Positions 44,616 to 57,200 of a DNA stretch of 64,000 nt are shown piece after piece (position 1 is the first letter of the stretch; each line of letters starts with the position of its first letter). Location of the stretch: the NCBI GenBank assembly GCA_016617785.1, contig JADILM010000001.1, forward strand, positions 3,596,001-3,660,000. The letters run 5' to 3'. The stretch comes from Sporobolomyces roseus (Eukaryota > Basidiomycota > Microbotryomycetes > Sporidiobolales > Sporidiobolaceae). The translations under genes and the position numbers were made by a program. Under the pieces are notes generated by a model that saw only the letters and a program-made list of their open reading frames with translations, was not told where the DNA came from and searched no databases.

Positions 44616-46442
44616 CTATACATGCGAAGCGAATTGACGATCCTCATCGAGAGGGGTCTCCACCTTGTCCGACTTCTCGTAGCTGTCAACCTTTTCGAGC
44701 TGTTGTTGACGACGAGCCTCGCGACGGTGACCTGCAGCAGACTTGTAACCGAAGATTGTGGTCCTTCCTTCGGACCACTTCATGTAGGCGAGTGCGACGA
44801 TGGCGACGATCCAGTAGAAAACGTAGGAGAGGATCGATCCGATAGTTGCGTTGTCTGGAGAAACGAGCGAACAAGTCAGGGTCTGTGCAAGGAGAGGGAA
44901 CAAGATAGCTGAGTGACCACTCACTCGTCCAGCCAAGAATAGCTGCGTCGATAGAAGGAGAGCCGATGTGTCAGTCAACGTACAGAGAGAGGAGAACAAG
45001 ATCTGCGAAAGACTGACCGTTGAAAATAGACCATCCACCGGTTGAGAGGTTCTGCTCCGGGCTGCCGTACGGTAAGTGCCAAACGCTTCCTTGGACGTCG
45101 AAAGATCCGGGGCCAGAGCCAACTTCTGCGACGTCTCCACCGACACTGGAAAAAAGACATCGAAGAATGAGTTTCGACAAAGACGACGGAGCAGTAGGTC
45201 TGGCATGACTCACCCTTTGTTGTAGATGTAGCGCTCAAAGTCACCGACAGCTTTCGAGAAGAGACCGGCACCGAGGAGCAGACTGAAAGGAACGACAAAG
45301 AGTCAGATCTGATTCAAGGTTTCGGGAAGACTTTGCAACGTACAGAATTTGGGTAGAAACGACGAGGAAGATTGAAAGATTGACACGAGAACCAGAAGCA
45401 TAGATGAAGTCTGCGGGAAAAGAAAGTATCAGCGCTTTCTTTCAAAAGAAATGCGAGAGAAGAGACGGGGTTTGCTCACATCCGACGATAAATCCAGAGA
45501 AGATACCGACAATAGCAGCGAGAGGGATCGACTTTGCGGATTGACCGAGTGAGACACCTCCGACGAAAACGACCGCTTCGAGACCTTCCCGAAGGACGGT
45601 GATAAGGGGAAGGAGGAAGAGAGTCCATTTGCTCGATTTCGCTTCTCGTTGATCCTTCTTCGACTTGACTTCGACCTTGTTGTCGAACGCTCCCGCCAAC
45701 TTGGCACGCCAGCGGATCTTTGATCGATCGATGCGAAGCCTACGGAAACGAGCTTGAATGTCAGTCACTGCGTTCGTCGGGAAAGGCTTCCTTCGAGGTC
45801 GATCAGAAGACATACATAGTGAGAGCCATCATTAGAATGATCAAGCAAGCGACGAGAGAGAAGGTACCCTCCCAGATCTCTTCAGATTTCGACCAAAGAT
45901 CGTTGAGCGTCGTGAAGAACTGTCAAAACCGCACTTTGAGTGTTAGTACGCGTCGAGTGCAGTGTCAGAGAAACAAGCAGACTCACGACGGCGATGAAGG
46001 CTCCTCCGATACAGAGCGCAATCAGGAGACCCGTAAGTGCGCCTCCCCAAATCATCATTCTCATCCGTTTGATGATCCGTTTCCTCTCGTTCTCGTCGAG
46101 TTTACCAACGGCATCGTCTCCAGCTTCAGTTGCCTTGTCGGTAACGAGTGATTCGACCAATCCGAGAAGGACTGAAACGATGATAGCCGCTTCAATCGTC
46201 TCACGAAGAGTCTAAAAACAACGAGTGACGAACTACAGGGTCAATCCTGAGGATTTTCGCGTTCGACAGGCTTCTTGAACTGCGAGAGCGAATGAGCTTA
46301 CGATGATGAAAATTGGGACACTGAAAAACGAGAAGAAGAAACCATGTTTTAGATCGGAAATTGCCGTGAACAGAATTCGATCAGCAAGTCGAGCCAAACC
46401 CGACGGAATAACAGCGGCAACTCACCTGAATACGTTTCCCAT
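44616..46442 (-). CDS. FTR1: High-affinity iron permease (Ftr1 family)
   Basis: Plasma-membrane Fe(III) permease that normally works with a Fet3-type multicopper ferroxidase. Tiny first exons encode MGNVFSVPIFIITLRETIEA, giving the first RExxE motif (RETIE). The second motif is LPLITVLREGLEAVVFVGG (REGLE). These are the paired iron-coordinating motifs of the family. About seven hydrophobic segments follow the usual Ftr1 layout, including NATIGSILSYVFYWIVAIVALAY near the C-terminus. The cytosolic tail is charged and Lys/Glu-rich (EKVDSYEKSDKVETPLDE) and ends QFASHV. Unlike many fungi there is no multicopper oxidase gene beside it in this window. Confidence 0.93.
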
Positions 46443-46846
46443 ACTGTATAAAGCTTATCTCGAGAGTATGTGGGTACTTGCGAGGTCTTGAGAGTGTTCG
46501 ATGCCTGAGACGAAGAAGTCGAAAGATCTAGATTTCGAGGAGGAGAAACACGGTAGAATAGTCAGCTAGGAGGGAAGGCGAAGGCTTCAGGACATACCCA
46601 AGCTAGATATATGGACTCACGTAGGTGGGCAGGCTGTTTGGAGTAGTCGTCGTTGAGGGAGGAGGGAGAGATCAAATCGATCAGATTGGATCTGGACCAA
46701 AAAAAAGCTACTGCAAATAGCGCACCCCCGCAAAAGTTCCGAAAATGCAGCGATCCATTTTCCGAGCTGACCAACAGAGTGATCAAGAGTACTGTGAGCG
46801 CGAACTGTAAGCGAGGATAACAACGACATTTCGTTCAAAGCTATCT
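46443..46846. promoter_or_regulatory. FTR1 upstream region
   Basis: The 404 bases between the FTR1 start and the BRCA2-like stop. One AGATAAG (minus strand, 46454-46460) fits the HGATAR GATA-factor site, but it is almost on the start codon and a single match means little. Confidence 0.4.
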
Positions 46847-49800
46847 CTACAATGCTGCTACTCTCGTCCATTTCGATTCTTTCCTCGTATGAAGCGTAAT
46901 CTGCTTGTGCTTGCGTTGCCAACTACCTTTAGGGACAGTGTTCGTAACCTACGAGCGAGAAGGCGGACATCAGCTTTGAGGAAGACGACTGAAAGAAACG
47001 AAAGGAGTAGACTTACTTGATACCTTTTTCCCTCGCGAAAGAAATCTGTAGCGTAATCCTTGACATCCCACACTGTTAGAATCGCTTCACGATCTGACAC
47101 TCCATTGACACCTTCGCGAGCGTCGCGTACACGCATCATTCGAAGAGAACGGATTTGACGAGGAGGATATTTTTGCTGTGAAGCCAAAAGGAAGGTGAGC
47201 GTCTGTGCGTGGATCACCAAACACTGAGAACTCACGTTGAGCTCTTGCTTAAGGTCATCGTAAGCTTGTGTACGAGAGCGAAGTGCTCGGTCAGAGGCGA
47301 GAGAGAGGCAAGCTTGAAGCACACGAGGAGGAAGTTTGCGAAGGATCGAACGTTTATTGTTGGCTCCTTCGAGACGCTCGAGGATTGCGTCCGGATCGTC
47401 GTCGTCGTCATCTGTCCAGAGCACGAGTCAGTACAAGACAGAGAGGAGATGAGGAAGGGATCAGCTCACCCATCGAATCGAGATTCTGCGCAGAATCAGC
47501 TCCTCCATCTTCGCAACTCGTTTGAACTGCCTCTTGCAAGAGTACCACGAGATGATCTTCCTCATTCCCTTCCTTTTCGACATCGTTCGACATGCGATTC
47601 TGAATCCTCTTCCTCCCTCGTTCCCATTCCTCAGCTTTCTCCAGTTCTTCGTCTTCGCCCCAAGTTCCCGCGTTGACTCGTGCGGCATCGACGAAACCAA
47701 GTTCGAAGATCTTGTCAATAACGATGTCGAGAGGTGCGATGCTTCCTCCCGTGCAGGTGAGTTTGTCGAGGCTGGCGAAGAACTGCGTTTGACAGAATCC
47801 GAGAGTCGAATGCCATGGTGCGAGAGAGGTCGAGTTGCCAGAGATACTGAGCTGGAGTGACAAGGACTGGTCAGTACGAGTCGGAGTGCAAGGTCAAGGA
47901 AAAGAGGCTCACTTTCGATCGACCGAGAGCTTCGAGAACATCGACTCCGTCACCCTTCGTACCCTCAAGCTGTGTTCCCATCGAAACCACTTATTAGCCC
48001 ACTAAGCGAGGGATATAAGCGACTATAGAGGACTCACCCTAGCTCCAGCGATTGCGAGTTTACTTCCAACGATCAATTTCCCTCTTTCACAAGCACTTTG
48101 AAGGGTCTTGTCAATCTTTGCTCGAATGCGATACCATCCATCCGTGAGTTCAATCCCAGCAATGATCTGCGGTGCATCGATTCCATCGACGTCTTCAGGA
48201 GGATCCTCCCACAAGAGTTGAGAAACGCAGAGGATCAAAGGAAGAGCAGCGGCGGAATCTCGTTCTTGAATTCGTTTGATCGCTGAACGTTGAGCTTGAT
48301 TGATCTCTCTTTCGTAGCTGACAGGAGAAAGGCGGAGGGTCAGCATAGCTCAGCGAGCTGATGAATAGAAAAAGGCAAGCGAACCGGTATCGCATTTGAT
48401 CCATGACTTTCTCGAACTTCCACCATTCTTCGAACATGTCTGGTTTTGATCGAACGTAGGAAGCGAGTTTCCAGATGATGAGGCTCCAATGATTCTGAAC
48501 CCAAGGCGAAGTAACGAGTTCCTCTTCTCCTGGCGAGCGAGAGGCGACGAGTGTTCGAAGACCCTTGTAAGCGTCGACTGCAGAACGTCCATCTGGGAAG
48601 ACGAAGCTTGAGGCGCTGACTGAGTTCATCGATAGGATTTCTTCAGGTCTGACATCGAGAGAACGGATGAGTGAGCGATGAACGAGAACCAGCTGAAGAT
48701 GATCCTTACATTCCTCGAAGCTCGAGGTCTTCTAGGTACAGCGTTTGAGGTCGCATTCCAAAGTCGGGAAGATCCAAACGAACTTGACCATCGATCGCTG
48801 AAAACCCACAAACCAATGATCAGAATCTTTCTCCAACGAGGCGAAGAGCGGAACATGAGACTTACGATTCAAATCAAACACTTGCGCCTTGTGTTCCTTG
48901 TGAGTAACCTTCTTGAGCTTGCTCGATCTCGCCTCGCTCGGATGCCCCGCAGGCGAAGGTTTCTCCTTTGCAGCCGAAGCAATCGCAGCTTCTGTCTTCT
49001 CCTTCAGCCCCATCGGAGTGAGTCCACTCGGTCTCTTTCCGTCCTTGAATGGAGTGACGAATGCTTTCGACTTTCCTTTTCCACTCGAAGCGGCGGAAGA
49101 TTGGGTGTTTGCGAGGTGGAAAGGTTTGTTTCGAGGGGTCATGCCGAGGTTGAGACGGCGGTTGAAGAGCGGTGTAGCGGTAGAAGTAGAAGCGATGGGG
49201 AAAGCGTTCGAGGTGATGGAGAGATGTGAGGGCCGAAGAGGAGTGGACGAGTTGGGCTGCGAAGCATTACGCGCAGAGGAGATCAGAGGTGAACGGAATG
49301 GGAGAGGTCGTCGCCCCGAAGCGAGGGGGTTGCTAGTAGAAGTCTGAGGAGCGATGGTTGCGTTGTTCGATCTGATCGAGGGAGGTCGAGTCGAATTCGG
49401 AGGGGCAATCTGGTTGAAAAGCGAAGGGGAAGCTAGAGGGGGTCGATCTGTATTTCTGGGTGCAGGTGGCGGCGATTGTTCGAGTTTGCGAGGAGAGGAA
49501 GAGGTGACGGTCGTTGTTGTTGAACCGTGTTCGCTCGTAGCGTCTTCATCCGGAACTAGCGAAACGACGTTTTCGACGGGTGCCAGAGGACTCCTCCTTC
49601 CGTTCTCGTTCTCGTTCTCCTCAGTCTGGATGAATGAGCGGGTACGAAGCACGGATGGACTGTCGAAAGGTGAATTGGGTTTCGTCGATGGCTGATCGAG
49701 AAGAGCTATTGGAGCTAGAGTGAAAGCTTTCGGATCTCGATTCTCCGATCCCGTACCGAAGAGGTCAACGTCTCCTCCTCCTCCGTTATTGCGCGACTGA

Positions 49801-51119
49801 GCTCGAGAGGGTAAAACTGAGGGTGGGCGGGGAGCGGATGCTTGCGAGTGTTCTGGGGATAGCGACTTGTCCATTCGTCGACGGGCTCGTTCGAGAGCAT
49901 CTCCACTAGGTAGGACGATTGAGCGACCAGCGGCGTTCTGGAAGCCGAAGAGGAGCGGATTTGCAGGAGGAGGGTGCTGAGGTCTAGGGGCACGGACAGT
50001 AGGTTCGTCGAGAAGGTCGTTGAGCGGGAGGCGTGAAGAAGCGAAAGATAGTAGGGAGGAAGTGCTGTGGTCCAGCGGGAGCTCAGTTCTGGGGAGAGAC
50101 GGGACAGTCGTACGACCGAAGGAAGGTAGTGAAGGGTGAAGCGACAAGCGGGAATCAGTGAAGAGGTCTCCACCGGGCAAAGAGGTAGCTGTCGAGTCGG
50201 CGCGAAGGGAAGGAAGGGTAGTTGTCGGACGAGGTGGGAGAGTTACATTTGATGCAGATTGGAAAGGATTCTCGAGTGTGGTCGTCGATTCCAGATTACT
50301 CGTCGATGGCTCGTCGTCCTCGAAGAGCGCTTGTGCTCGTTTGAGTGCTGCAGCTGACGGTGCGAAAGACTTCCTGGTTGCAAAGACGAATCCTCCCGAA
50401 GGATTGAGATTACTGAATCCGAACGATCCTAAATCTGCTGGTTTCCTCTCTTGCTCCTCCTCCTTGGCTTCTTCCTCCTTCCTCTCCTCCCTTCCGTCCC
50501 GAGATTTGTCGTGACTGATCGATGCTCCGAGTTGACGATGTTCGATAGAAGGAGGAGCAGCCGAAATGATTGAACTTGGGAAAGCATCAGGTTGATCGAA
50601 TCCCATTTCTTGATCGTCGAACCCCAACCACATGTCGTCTCCTTCGTACTCATCCTCCCTGTCGTGTCTCTGTACTCTGTCCGGCGGCTCCCTAGGTCGC
50701 TCCTTCGAAGATTGAATCCCCTCCTCCTCTGCGATTAATCCGATTCCTGAATCATCTGCTTCTCTCCTCGCTTCTCGTAATCTCCCACTCAGCACTGTAG
50801 CTTCCAAATCTTCTCCTTCTCCTTCATCATCTGTATCTGCGTCTTCCCTCCTCATGACTGGATCTGAAGAAGGAGGTAAATCGAATTCTTGTTCATCGAG
50901 TCCTTCGAGTAGGGCATTGAGATCTTCATTCTGCTTGACTTCCTCCTGCTGTTGTATCGGTGACTGTGAGCGGTGTCTGGCGAAGAAGAGAGGTTGTTGT
51001 GGTTGAGGGGAAACGGACAAGCGAGGGCGTTTGGTAGGACGAGGTTCAGGTTCAGGAGAAGGCGTGAGTGAGCTCAGTGGAGATGAGTCCCTTCTGAATA
51101 ATCCTGGCGGTTCTTGCAT
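46847..51119 (-). CDS. BRH2: BRCA2/Brh2-type recombination mediator
   Basis: Loads Rad51 on single-stranded DNA for homologous recombination. About 1,230 residues. The long first exon is disordered and holds two BRC-like Rad51-binding motifs: GGFVFATRKSFAPSAAALK (about residue 240) and FGFQNAAGRSIVLPSGDALE (about residue 390), each with F-x-x-A. Then comes the BRCA2 helical domain: VFDLNPIDGQVRLDLPDFGM across a splice, MNSVSASSFVFPDG, WVQNHWSLIIWKLASYV. OB1 has GIELTDGWYRIRAKIDKTL, KLSISGNSTSLAPWHSTLGF and GGSIAPLDIVIDKIFELGF. OB2/OB3 follow with AILTVWDVKDYA and VTNTVPKGSWQ, ending TRKESKWTRVAAL. The match to the human and Ustilago DNA-binding domain order is strong. No DSS1 gene is in the window. 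It lies head-to-tail with FTR1 and Mag2. Confidence 0.92.
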
Positions 51120-51408
51120 TGAGTTAAGAAGAGTGGTGGTTGAGATGAAAGTTCAAAGTTTAAATGACCAAACAAACTTCCACTTGAGACGTGATTTTCG
51201 CGTTCTCTGCGTTGCTTCGCTCTAGATGGCTCTCTTGACGAATACTTACTGAGAAAGAGACAGCGAGACACGCGAATGAGGTAGATGAGTTCAGTTATTT
51301 CTACAATGCGATTTTCATACTAGTCTTGGGTAAGGGGAGGATCAAGAGTCTCTAGAATACGACAAGAAGGAGAGGGAGAAACAACGAAGACGATATACAC
51401 ATGGAAAA
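51120..51408. other. Intergenic region between Mag2 and BRH2
   Basis: BRH2 promoter and Mag2 3' region; no gene seen in these 289 bases. Confidence 0.5.
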
Positions 51409-54004
51409 CTAACCACTCCCTCTCATACCACCTCCCGAAAGGTTGAGAGTGATTCCCTTTTTCGACTTTTTCCCTTTCTTCCCTCCTCCTGCTCCAGCCG
51501 CTTCACCATTTCCATTCGCTCCACTCGGCTTTGCCAACTCGGGCGCGACTCCTCCTCCACTATTACCACTACCTCCTCGAGCTGCGCGTTGTCGACCGAG
51601 TGATTCTTCGACTTCGTTCCATTGATCTTCGTAATCCTCGTCGTAAACAGTCGAATGGCTGGCATGGAGGGCAGTCGCGAAGGATCGATTAGACCAGGTC
51701 GAAGCTGCAGTGTTCGAAGGAGGATTTGAGGAAGCGGAGGTAGAGAGTTGGAGAGGAGGGGAAGTTCCAGGTCGAGCGAGTGCTGGAGAAGGTGAAGGGA
51801 AAGCTTGAACGTCGTCCCAACTCGAAGGGGTCATGGTCGAGAAAGGTATCGAAGTGGGTAAACCGAATTCGCCAGTCGAGGAGTAGATCGGTAAAGCTTC
51901 GGCGGCTTTTTGTTCACTTCGAAGTTTCGCCTTGTCCTCCTTGCGAGCTCGATCTCTTCGCTTGTTCCGTCGTTGCTTCAATGCCGTCGAGTAAGGCTCG
52001 AGCGATTTCCGTGATACGATCTTGCTCAGGTCTGCTTCGACGAAGACGACGTCCGAGGCGATGGGAAGATGAGCGAGCCATTTGCACCTCCGCCGTAACT
52101 CGTCATTCATCGATCCTTCATCCGCTCCTTCGACATTTACTTCGATCGAATCTGGCATCGCTTGATAAGTTCCGAAGTGAGATTTGAGAATCCGAATGTC
52201 GAGGGGTTGGAGGAAGATGGGTTGACCAGAAGAAGCTTGATAGAAGTAGAAAGCGGGATCTTCGTCGGCTTGTGGAGGTGGTAAGACATTTCGCCGTTGA
52301 TGCGGGAGTTTCTTTGGCGGATTGAGCATCGAAGGGACGAAAGCAGGTGCATTCGAGGAGAGGGAAGTAGGGTTTCTTGAGCCGAGGAAGTCGGTAGGTA
52401 CCTCCTCCGATCGAGATGCTGTCATATCGACCTGCTCTGGCGCATTTAGTTCGTTGCCCTCGGGCTCCTGTTCGACTTCACTCGAACTGGTATCCGTGAC
52501 TAAAGGTAACTCAGCAGCCTCTGCCGCTTTCCCTTTCTTGTCCTGTTCCTCGTGAATCTCCCTCAGTGCCTTCTTTCTCGCAGTCATCACGCTCGTCGTC
52601 TTCAGTCCCTCGACTTTCGTCAACTGATCATCGACCCTTCTCGCAGCCGCATCGACGAAAGCGATTCCCAGCTCTTCGTCTGTAGCTCCCCTCCTCCCCC
52701 ATCGTCGTAACGTTGCAATTTCCCTCTGGAGCTCCTCCTTCTGCGCTGTCAACTCGTCTTTCATGTAATCGGGAGCTCCTAGCATGAATTTGGCATAGGC
52801 GAAAGCATCGGGAGTGAACTGCCATGGAGCTCGAAGCGGAGGGACAGCGTCGGAGGGCCAAGTGGAAGAGCGAGGAAGGGCGAGAGTAGTAATTTGTGGT
52901 CGTCGAACGAGTCGCATCTTGAGTTTCTCTTGTCGGGGGGAATCGCTCGTTCGAGGTCCTTGAGCTTCGAGAGAAGAGAGGGCGAGAGCCCTGGCGAGAT
53001 CATCGTCGTAGCTGGAAGAGGGTAAAGGTGTGGGAATTGAAGATGGAAGAGGTTGCGCTCCAACGGGATCGTACCATTTGACGGATTTCAGATCTTTCGC
53101 ATAGATCGAGCTGTGAGCCGGAAGACAGTCAGTATGTATTGTGGAGATATTGACTTTGACCGTGCTTACTCGTGACAAACTGGGCATTTGCGAAACTTTT
53201 GCCCGTGATCGGCTAAAGCGAGATAATGAAGAACGCAAGGGAAACAAAAGACATGGCCTGCTCCAACAGAGTCGTCAGCGTGACTCCACACGCTTTCGGG
53301 GAAGATATCACTCACCACACTTGGTCTGTTTACATCAGTTGCGAGGAATCAATCAGCGAGCATTCTTTGGAAGTGATCATTCGAAAAGCGTAAGCTCACC
53401 ATCCTAGCGGCAGTTGGCTCGCTCAAACAGATCGGGCATGTCGGTATCGCTCCTCCCTTTCTCGCACTCTCTCCATCTACTGCCTGATCAATCCCTGAAG
53501 TAGAGACTGCAGAAAGTGCCGAAGAAGAGGTGGGGAGAATCACTTGAAGGATATCATTCCAATCGAGGTGAATGTCGGGATCGGCAAAGTGAGCGGTATA
53601 ATCTATGAGGACGAATGAGGGTGAGTTCAGTGCGAACTCGCGTCTTCAATGAGCAAAAAGGGGAACTAACCTTTATCGGGTTTGACTACGTATCGAAACT
53701 GATGCACGAAACGTTGACGGTCGAATCCTCCATAGTTGTGACTTCGCTTGGCTGATCTTCGAGGGAGATGAGTGCTCGCAGGAGCAGCTCGAGGTGGAAG
53801 AGTGAAACCGAGTAACTAAGTTGTGGCGATCGAGTCAACGAGCTGCGACAACAAGGGGATAGAAAGAGGTCATTGACGTACATGATTATAATCCTGTCCA
53901 TTCTGTCTACCACTCCGACGTTGATTGGGGGCGGGCGATGTCATCGGTTGTTTGACTTGTTGATGAGATGAAGTCGAGATTGGTAAGGATGACGCGGGAG
54001 GCAT
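51409..54004 (-). CDS. MAG2: RING-type ubiquitin ligase Mag2/RNF10
   Basis: E3 ligase family (yeast Mag2, human RNF10) that marks small-subunit ribosomal proteins during translation stress. About 770 residues. The N-terminus is basic and low-complexity (MPPASSLPISTSSHQQ). A conserved block follows: HNYGGFDRQRFVHQFRYVV, HFADPDIHLDWNDILQVI. The RING has CPICLSEPTAARM, TKCGHVFCFPCVLHYL and FRKCPVCH, assembled over two introns. After it come SSIYAKDLKSVKWYDP and FYFYQASSGQPIFLQPLDIRI, the family-specific region, then a long tail ending in a Lys-rich KKGKKSKKG stretch and Gly-rich end. I start at 54004; the frame is open upstream but begins GTG there. Confidence 0.9.
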
Positions 54005-54266
54005 AGAGTGTTGTGATTGATGTTCAGTAGTTGTAAAGCTGGTCAGAGGAGTATACACAACCTCTGACGGCGGGAAAAGCGCAAAGAGAAAGGGAGAGAA
54101 GAGTGAGGACTCTCGCTCGCAGAGTTCCGAAATTCGAACTTCGGACGACTCATAGCGTCTTCCGAGACAGCTCGCAGGTACTGCACGAACGAAGACACGG
54201 AATGATGGGAGACGCAGATAAGATTGACAACAAGAGGATTCCGTGAAAAATAACTACTAACCCTCT

Positions 54267-57200
54267 CTAGATACTGCTCATCTCGACGTCGACTTCTCCT
54301 TCTTCTCGCTCACTAGACTCGACTGGTTGTTCGACTGGCTGTTCGACAGGTTGAGAGGGAGAAGGAATTGGTGCTGGTGCTAGAGGTGGAGGGAGAGGGA
54401 GAGGAGGAAGGGAAGCTGCGAGACTCGGTCCACTGACGTTGACAGCTCCTATCCGCCGTAATCCAGCTCGCTCATCCAGCCATCGTTCGAACCGTTCTTT
54501 CCTCTTTCGCTGCACCGAGGGAACTTCATCGACATTCGAACCGTTCACCATTTCCCGATCTTCTCCAGCATCGTTGACTTCTCCCTCTTCCCGTTCCTCT
54601 TCCTCCTCAGCTCTCTCTTTCCCCTTCGATGTACTTGCTTCTACTAGTCGACGTCGGTAGAGGTAGTCTTCGGTCTTTGCTACGAACATGAGGCGGTATT
54701 CTCCAGAGTTGACCTTGACCTCCAAACCTGGAAGCAGATCGAGATCTTCCGTTTCTTCCTCTTCGCTAGCTTGAGCACGATTCCTACACAAGCATCAGAA
54801 GATTGAGTATTGCTTGAAAAAGCGCGAGTGCTGAGGAACAGAAACTGACCGTTTCAAAAGAGGTGCTTTGACGGTAGCTCCGATTCCTTCACTCGGCGAA
54901 GTGAGACCATACGAAGCGATCCAGGATTGATACAATCGTTCATCGGATACATTCGCTTCGTCGAGAGTGAGGTCTTCTTTGCCGAGGAGTTGAATCGTGA
55001 GAGCTTGAACATCGGGAATCTGTAAAGCCAAGGAGACGCTCAGCTCAAGTCCGCATGAACGGAGTCGCCTGATCAGCGCTTGCCGTACCCATTCTAATCG
55101 ATAAAGATTCTCGTCTGAACCGAGGATCGATTCGACTCCCATTCTGTAAGCGATCTGTTGTCGAGGTGTTGTTGTTGGTCGAGCTCGATCTTTCTCCAAC
55201 AATGCAACGATATCTTGACATTTCGCATCGCTGTTGATCGTATGAATCTAAGTCGACGCAATGAGTTGGAATCAGTTTCGTTTCGTTTGCGTGAAAACGA
55301 TTCGACAAATCAAGTCGACTTACATGTTTGATGACCGTCGAGATAAGCTTATCGATAGTGAATAAGGGATAAGCACGAATCCCGCCCATGTACCTCAGTT
55401 GTTCTTCATAAGTTTGTTGATCGACATCTCCATCAAACATTTTCTCTGCGAGTTCGAGAGCGTACTCGTAATAGTGCTCGGCCGGGTTGTCGCCTGTATC
55501 GACGACTCCGACTGGTAGAGAGAGACCGAGTTCGGGACCGAGTGGGCTCAGTCGTCGATGAGATCCAGTTTGGGCGAGTTCCGTCGTTAGTTTCTTGAAC
55601 GAGAGTAGTCGATGATACATGACCTGATGAGACGCATCGGAACGTCAGTTTAGTACAGCTGGTCGAGAAGGAGAGTAGTGTCTCGACGTACGTGCATCAC
55701 TCGAACAAGACAGTAGAACGTCGAGTTGGCGAAGAAACTGAACTTGCGAGGATCGAGAGGTTCGTCGGCTGATCCAGATTGACCACCCTTCGTCTCGCTC
55801 AAATGAATCCACGTAGTTTCGTTGTTCGAGCTTGTAGGCGATTCCTCCGAAGTTGCCGCTTCCTCAACGACACCAGTCAAATTAGACCGTCTCTCAGCGG
55901 TAGCTGCGGCATGAAGTAGTAATCGTTTCCGAAGGTCGGCGGCTCCTCCTCGTTTGTGGCTCGTAGCTCCGTTGATTCCTCGTCGACCAGGAGGAAGAGA
56001 ACCATCTGTTTCGGGTCCTGCTGATGAAGATTCTCCATCGCTTACGGCGCCATTTCCTTCCAACTCGACTTCTCCCTCATCGTCTTCGAGATCAGCTGCG
56101 TCGTCGTGAGCTGAAGGACCGAGGTTCTCTTCCATCTCATCCTTCTCGACTCCCCACAGGAGGGGAACGAACAAGCGCAAGAATGCCTCGACTCGAGCTC
56201 GTTCAGGTACCGAGAAACCTGATTGATCCCGATCGAGGTAAGAGAATGTGAGCTTGAGGACGTCGAAGAGTATTGATCGATCTGACATGTAGAATTCGAA
56301 TTGATGGAGTGGTCGAGGAGAGGGAGTTTCGCCTTCGGAAGGTGGTCGGAAAGGGTTGATTGGAGGAGTCGCGGTGATGGTGCTGGCGGATTCGCTGAGA
56401 GCGGGTTTGGACGAAGGAGTATCGAAGCGTTTCTGCTGTTTGTCGCGTCGAAGGGTTTCGATCTCGATTGTCAAGGATTTCGAAGTCGTCGTTGTCTTCT
56501 TGTCGACTGCTTTGAAGGGGATACTTTGGTGATCGAGAGCTCGATAGAAGTTCTTGGCGTCCTGCAGAGGGGGGATCAAGAAGCATTGATCAGTACTCCG
56601 AAAAAGAGGAAAGGGAGAACAATCGAATCGACTCACCACTTCTCTCCAAACCTTGTTCCACTCTTTCTCCGCTCGCTTCCATTCCTCATCCTTCTGTTTC
56701 AATCTCGCGAGCACGATTGGAACTGCGACTGCTGGGTTGTCCTCCAACGCTTGCAAGATTTCCCACCCATGATCCTTCCCATAAATCTTTTTGAGCATCC
56801 TCTCATACACGCTCGGAGCAGACCCGAGTAGTTGTCCTTCATCATTGACGATTCTCATTTCCGTTCTTTCCTCGGGAGTCATGAGAGCGATTCTCGCAGC
56901 AATCGGTTCGAAATGTGCGATGGTGCGAGCGATCGAAGCGAGGTGGAAAGAATACCAATGTCGTTCTTGTTCCGAGTTGTAGAGGGCTTCTTCGTAAGGG
57001 TTCTTGCGATGAGCTCCTGATCCTTCAGAGGCCCAAGTAGCGTAAGCGACCCATTCATCGTTGAGTACTGACCATTCGAGAGCGGATCGACCAGAACATG
57101 CGAGATCGATTTCCTATAGCATCAAGGAGAGAAGTGTCAGCTGAGAACGTCGAAGAAAGGGGAGCGAGAGAAAGAGAACTAACGGAATCTGGTAACCTCC

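Noticed and set aside
46454..46460. GATA-factor (HGATAR) site controlling FTR1
   Set aside because: A single six-base match within 20 bases of the start codon is expected by chance and sits in the probable 5' UTR.
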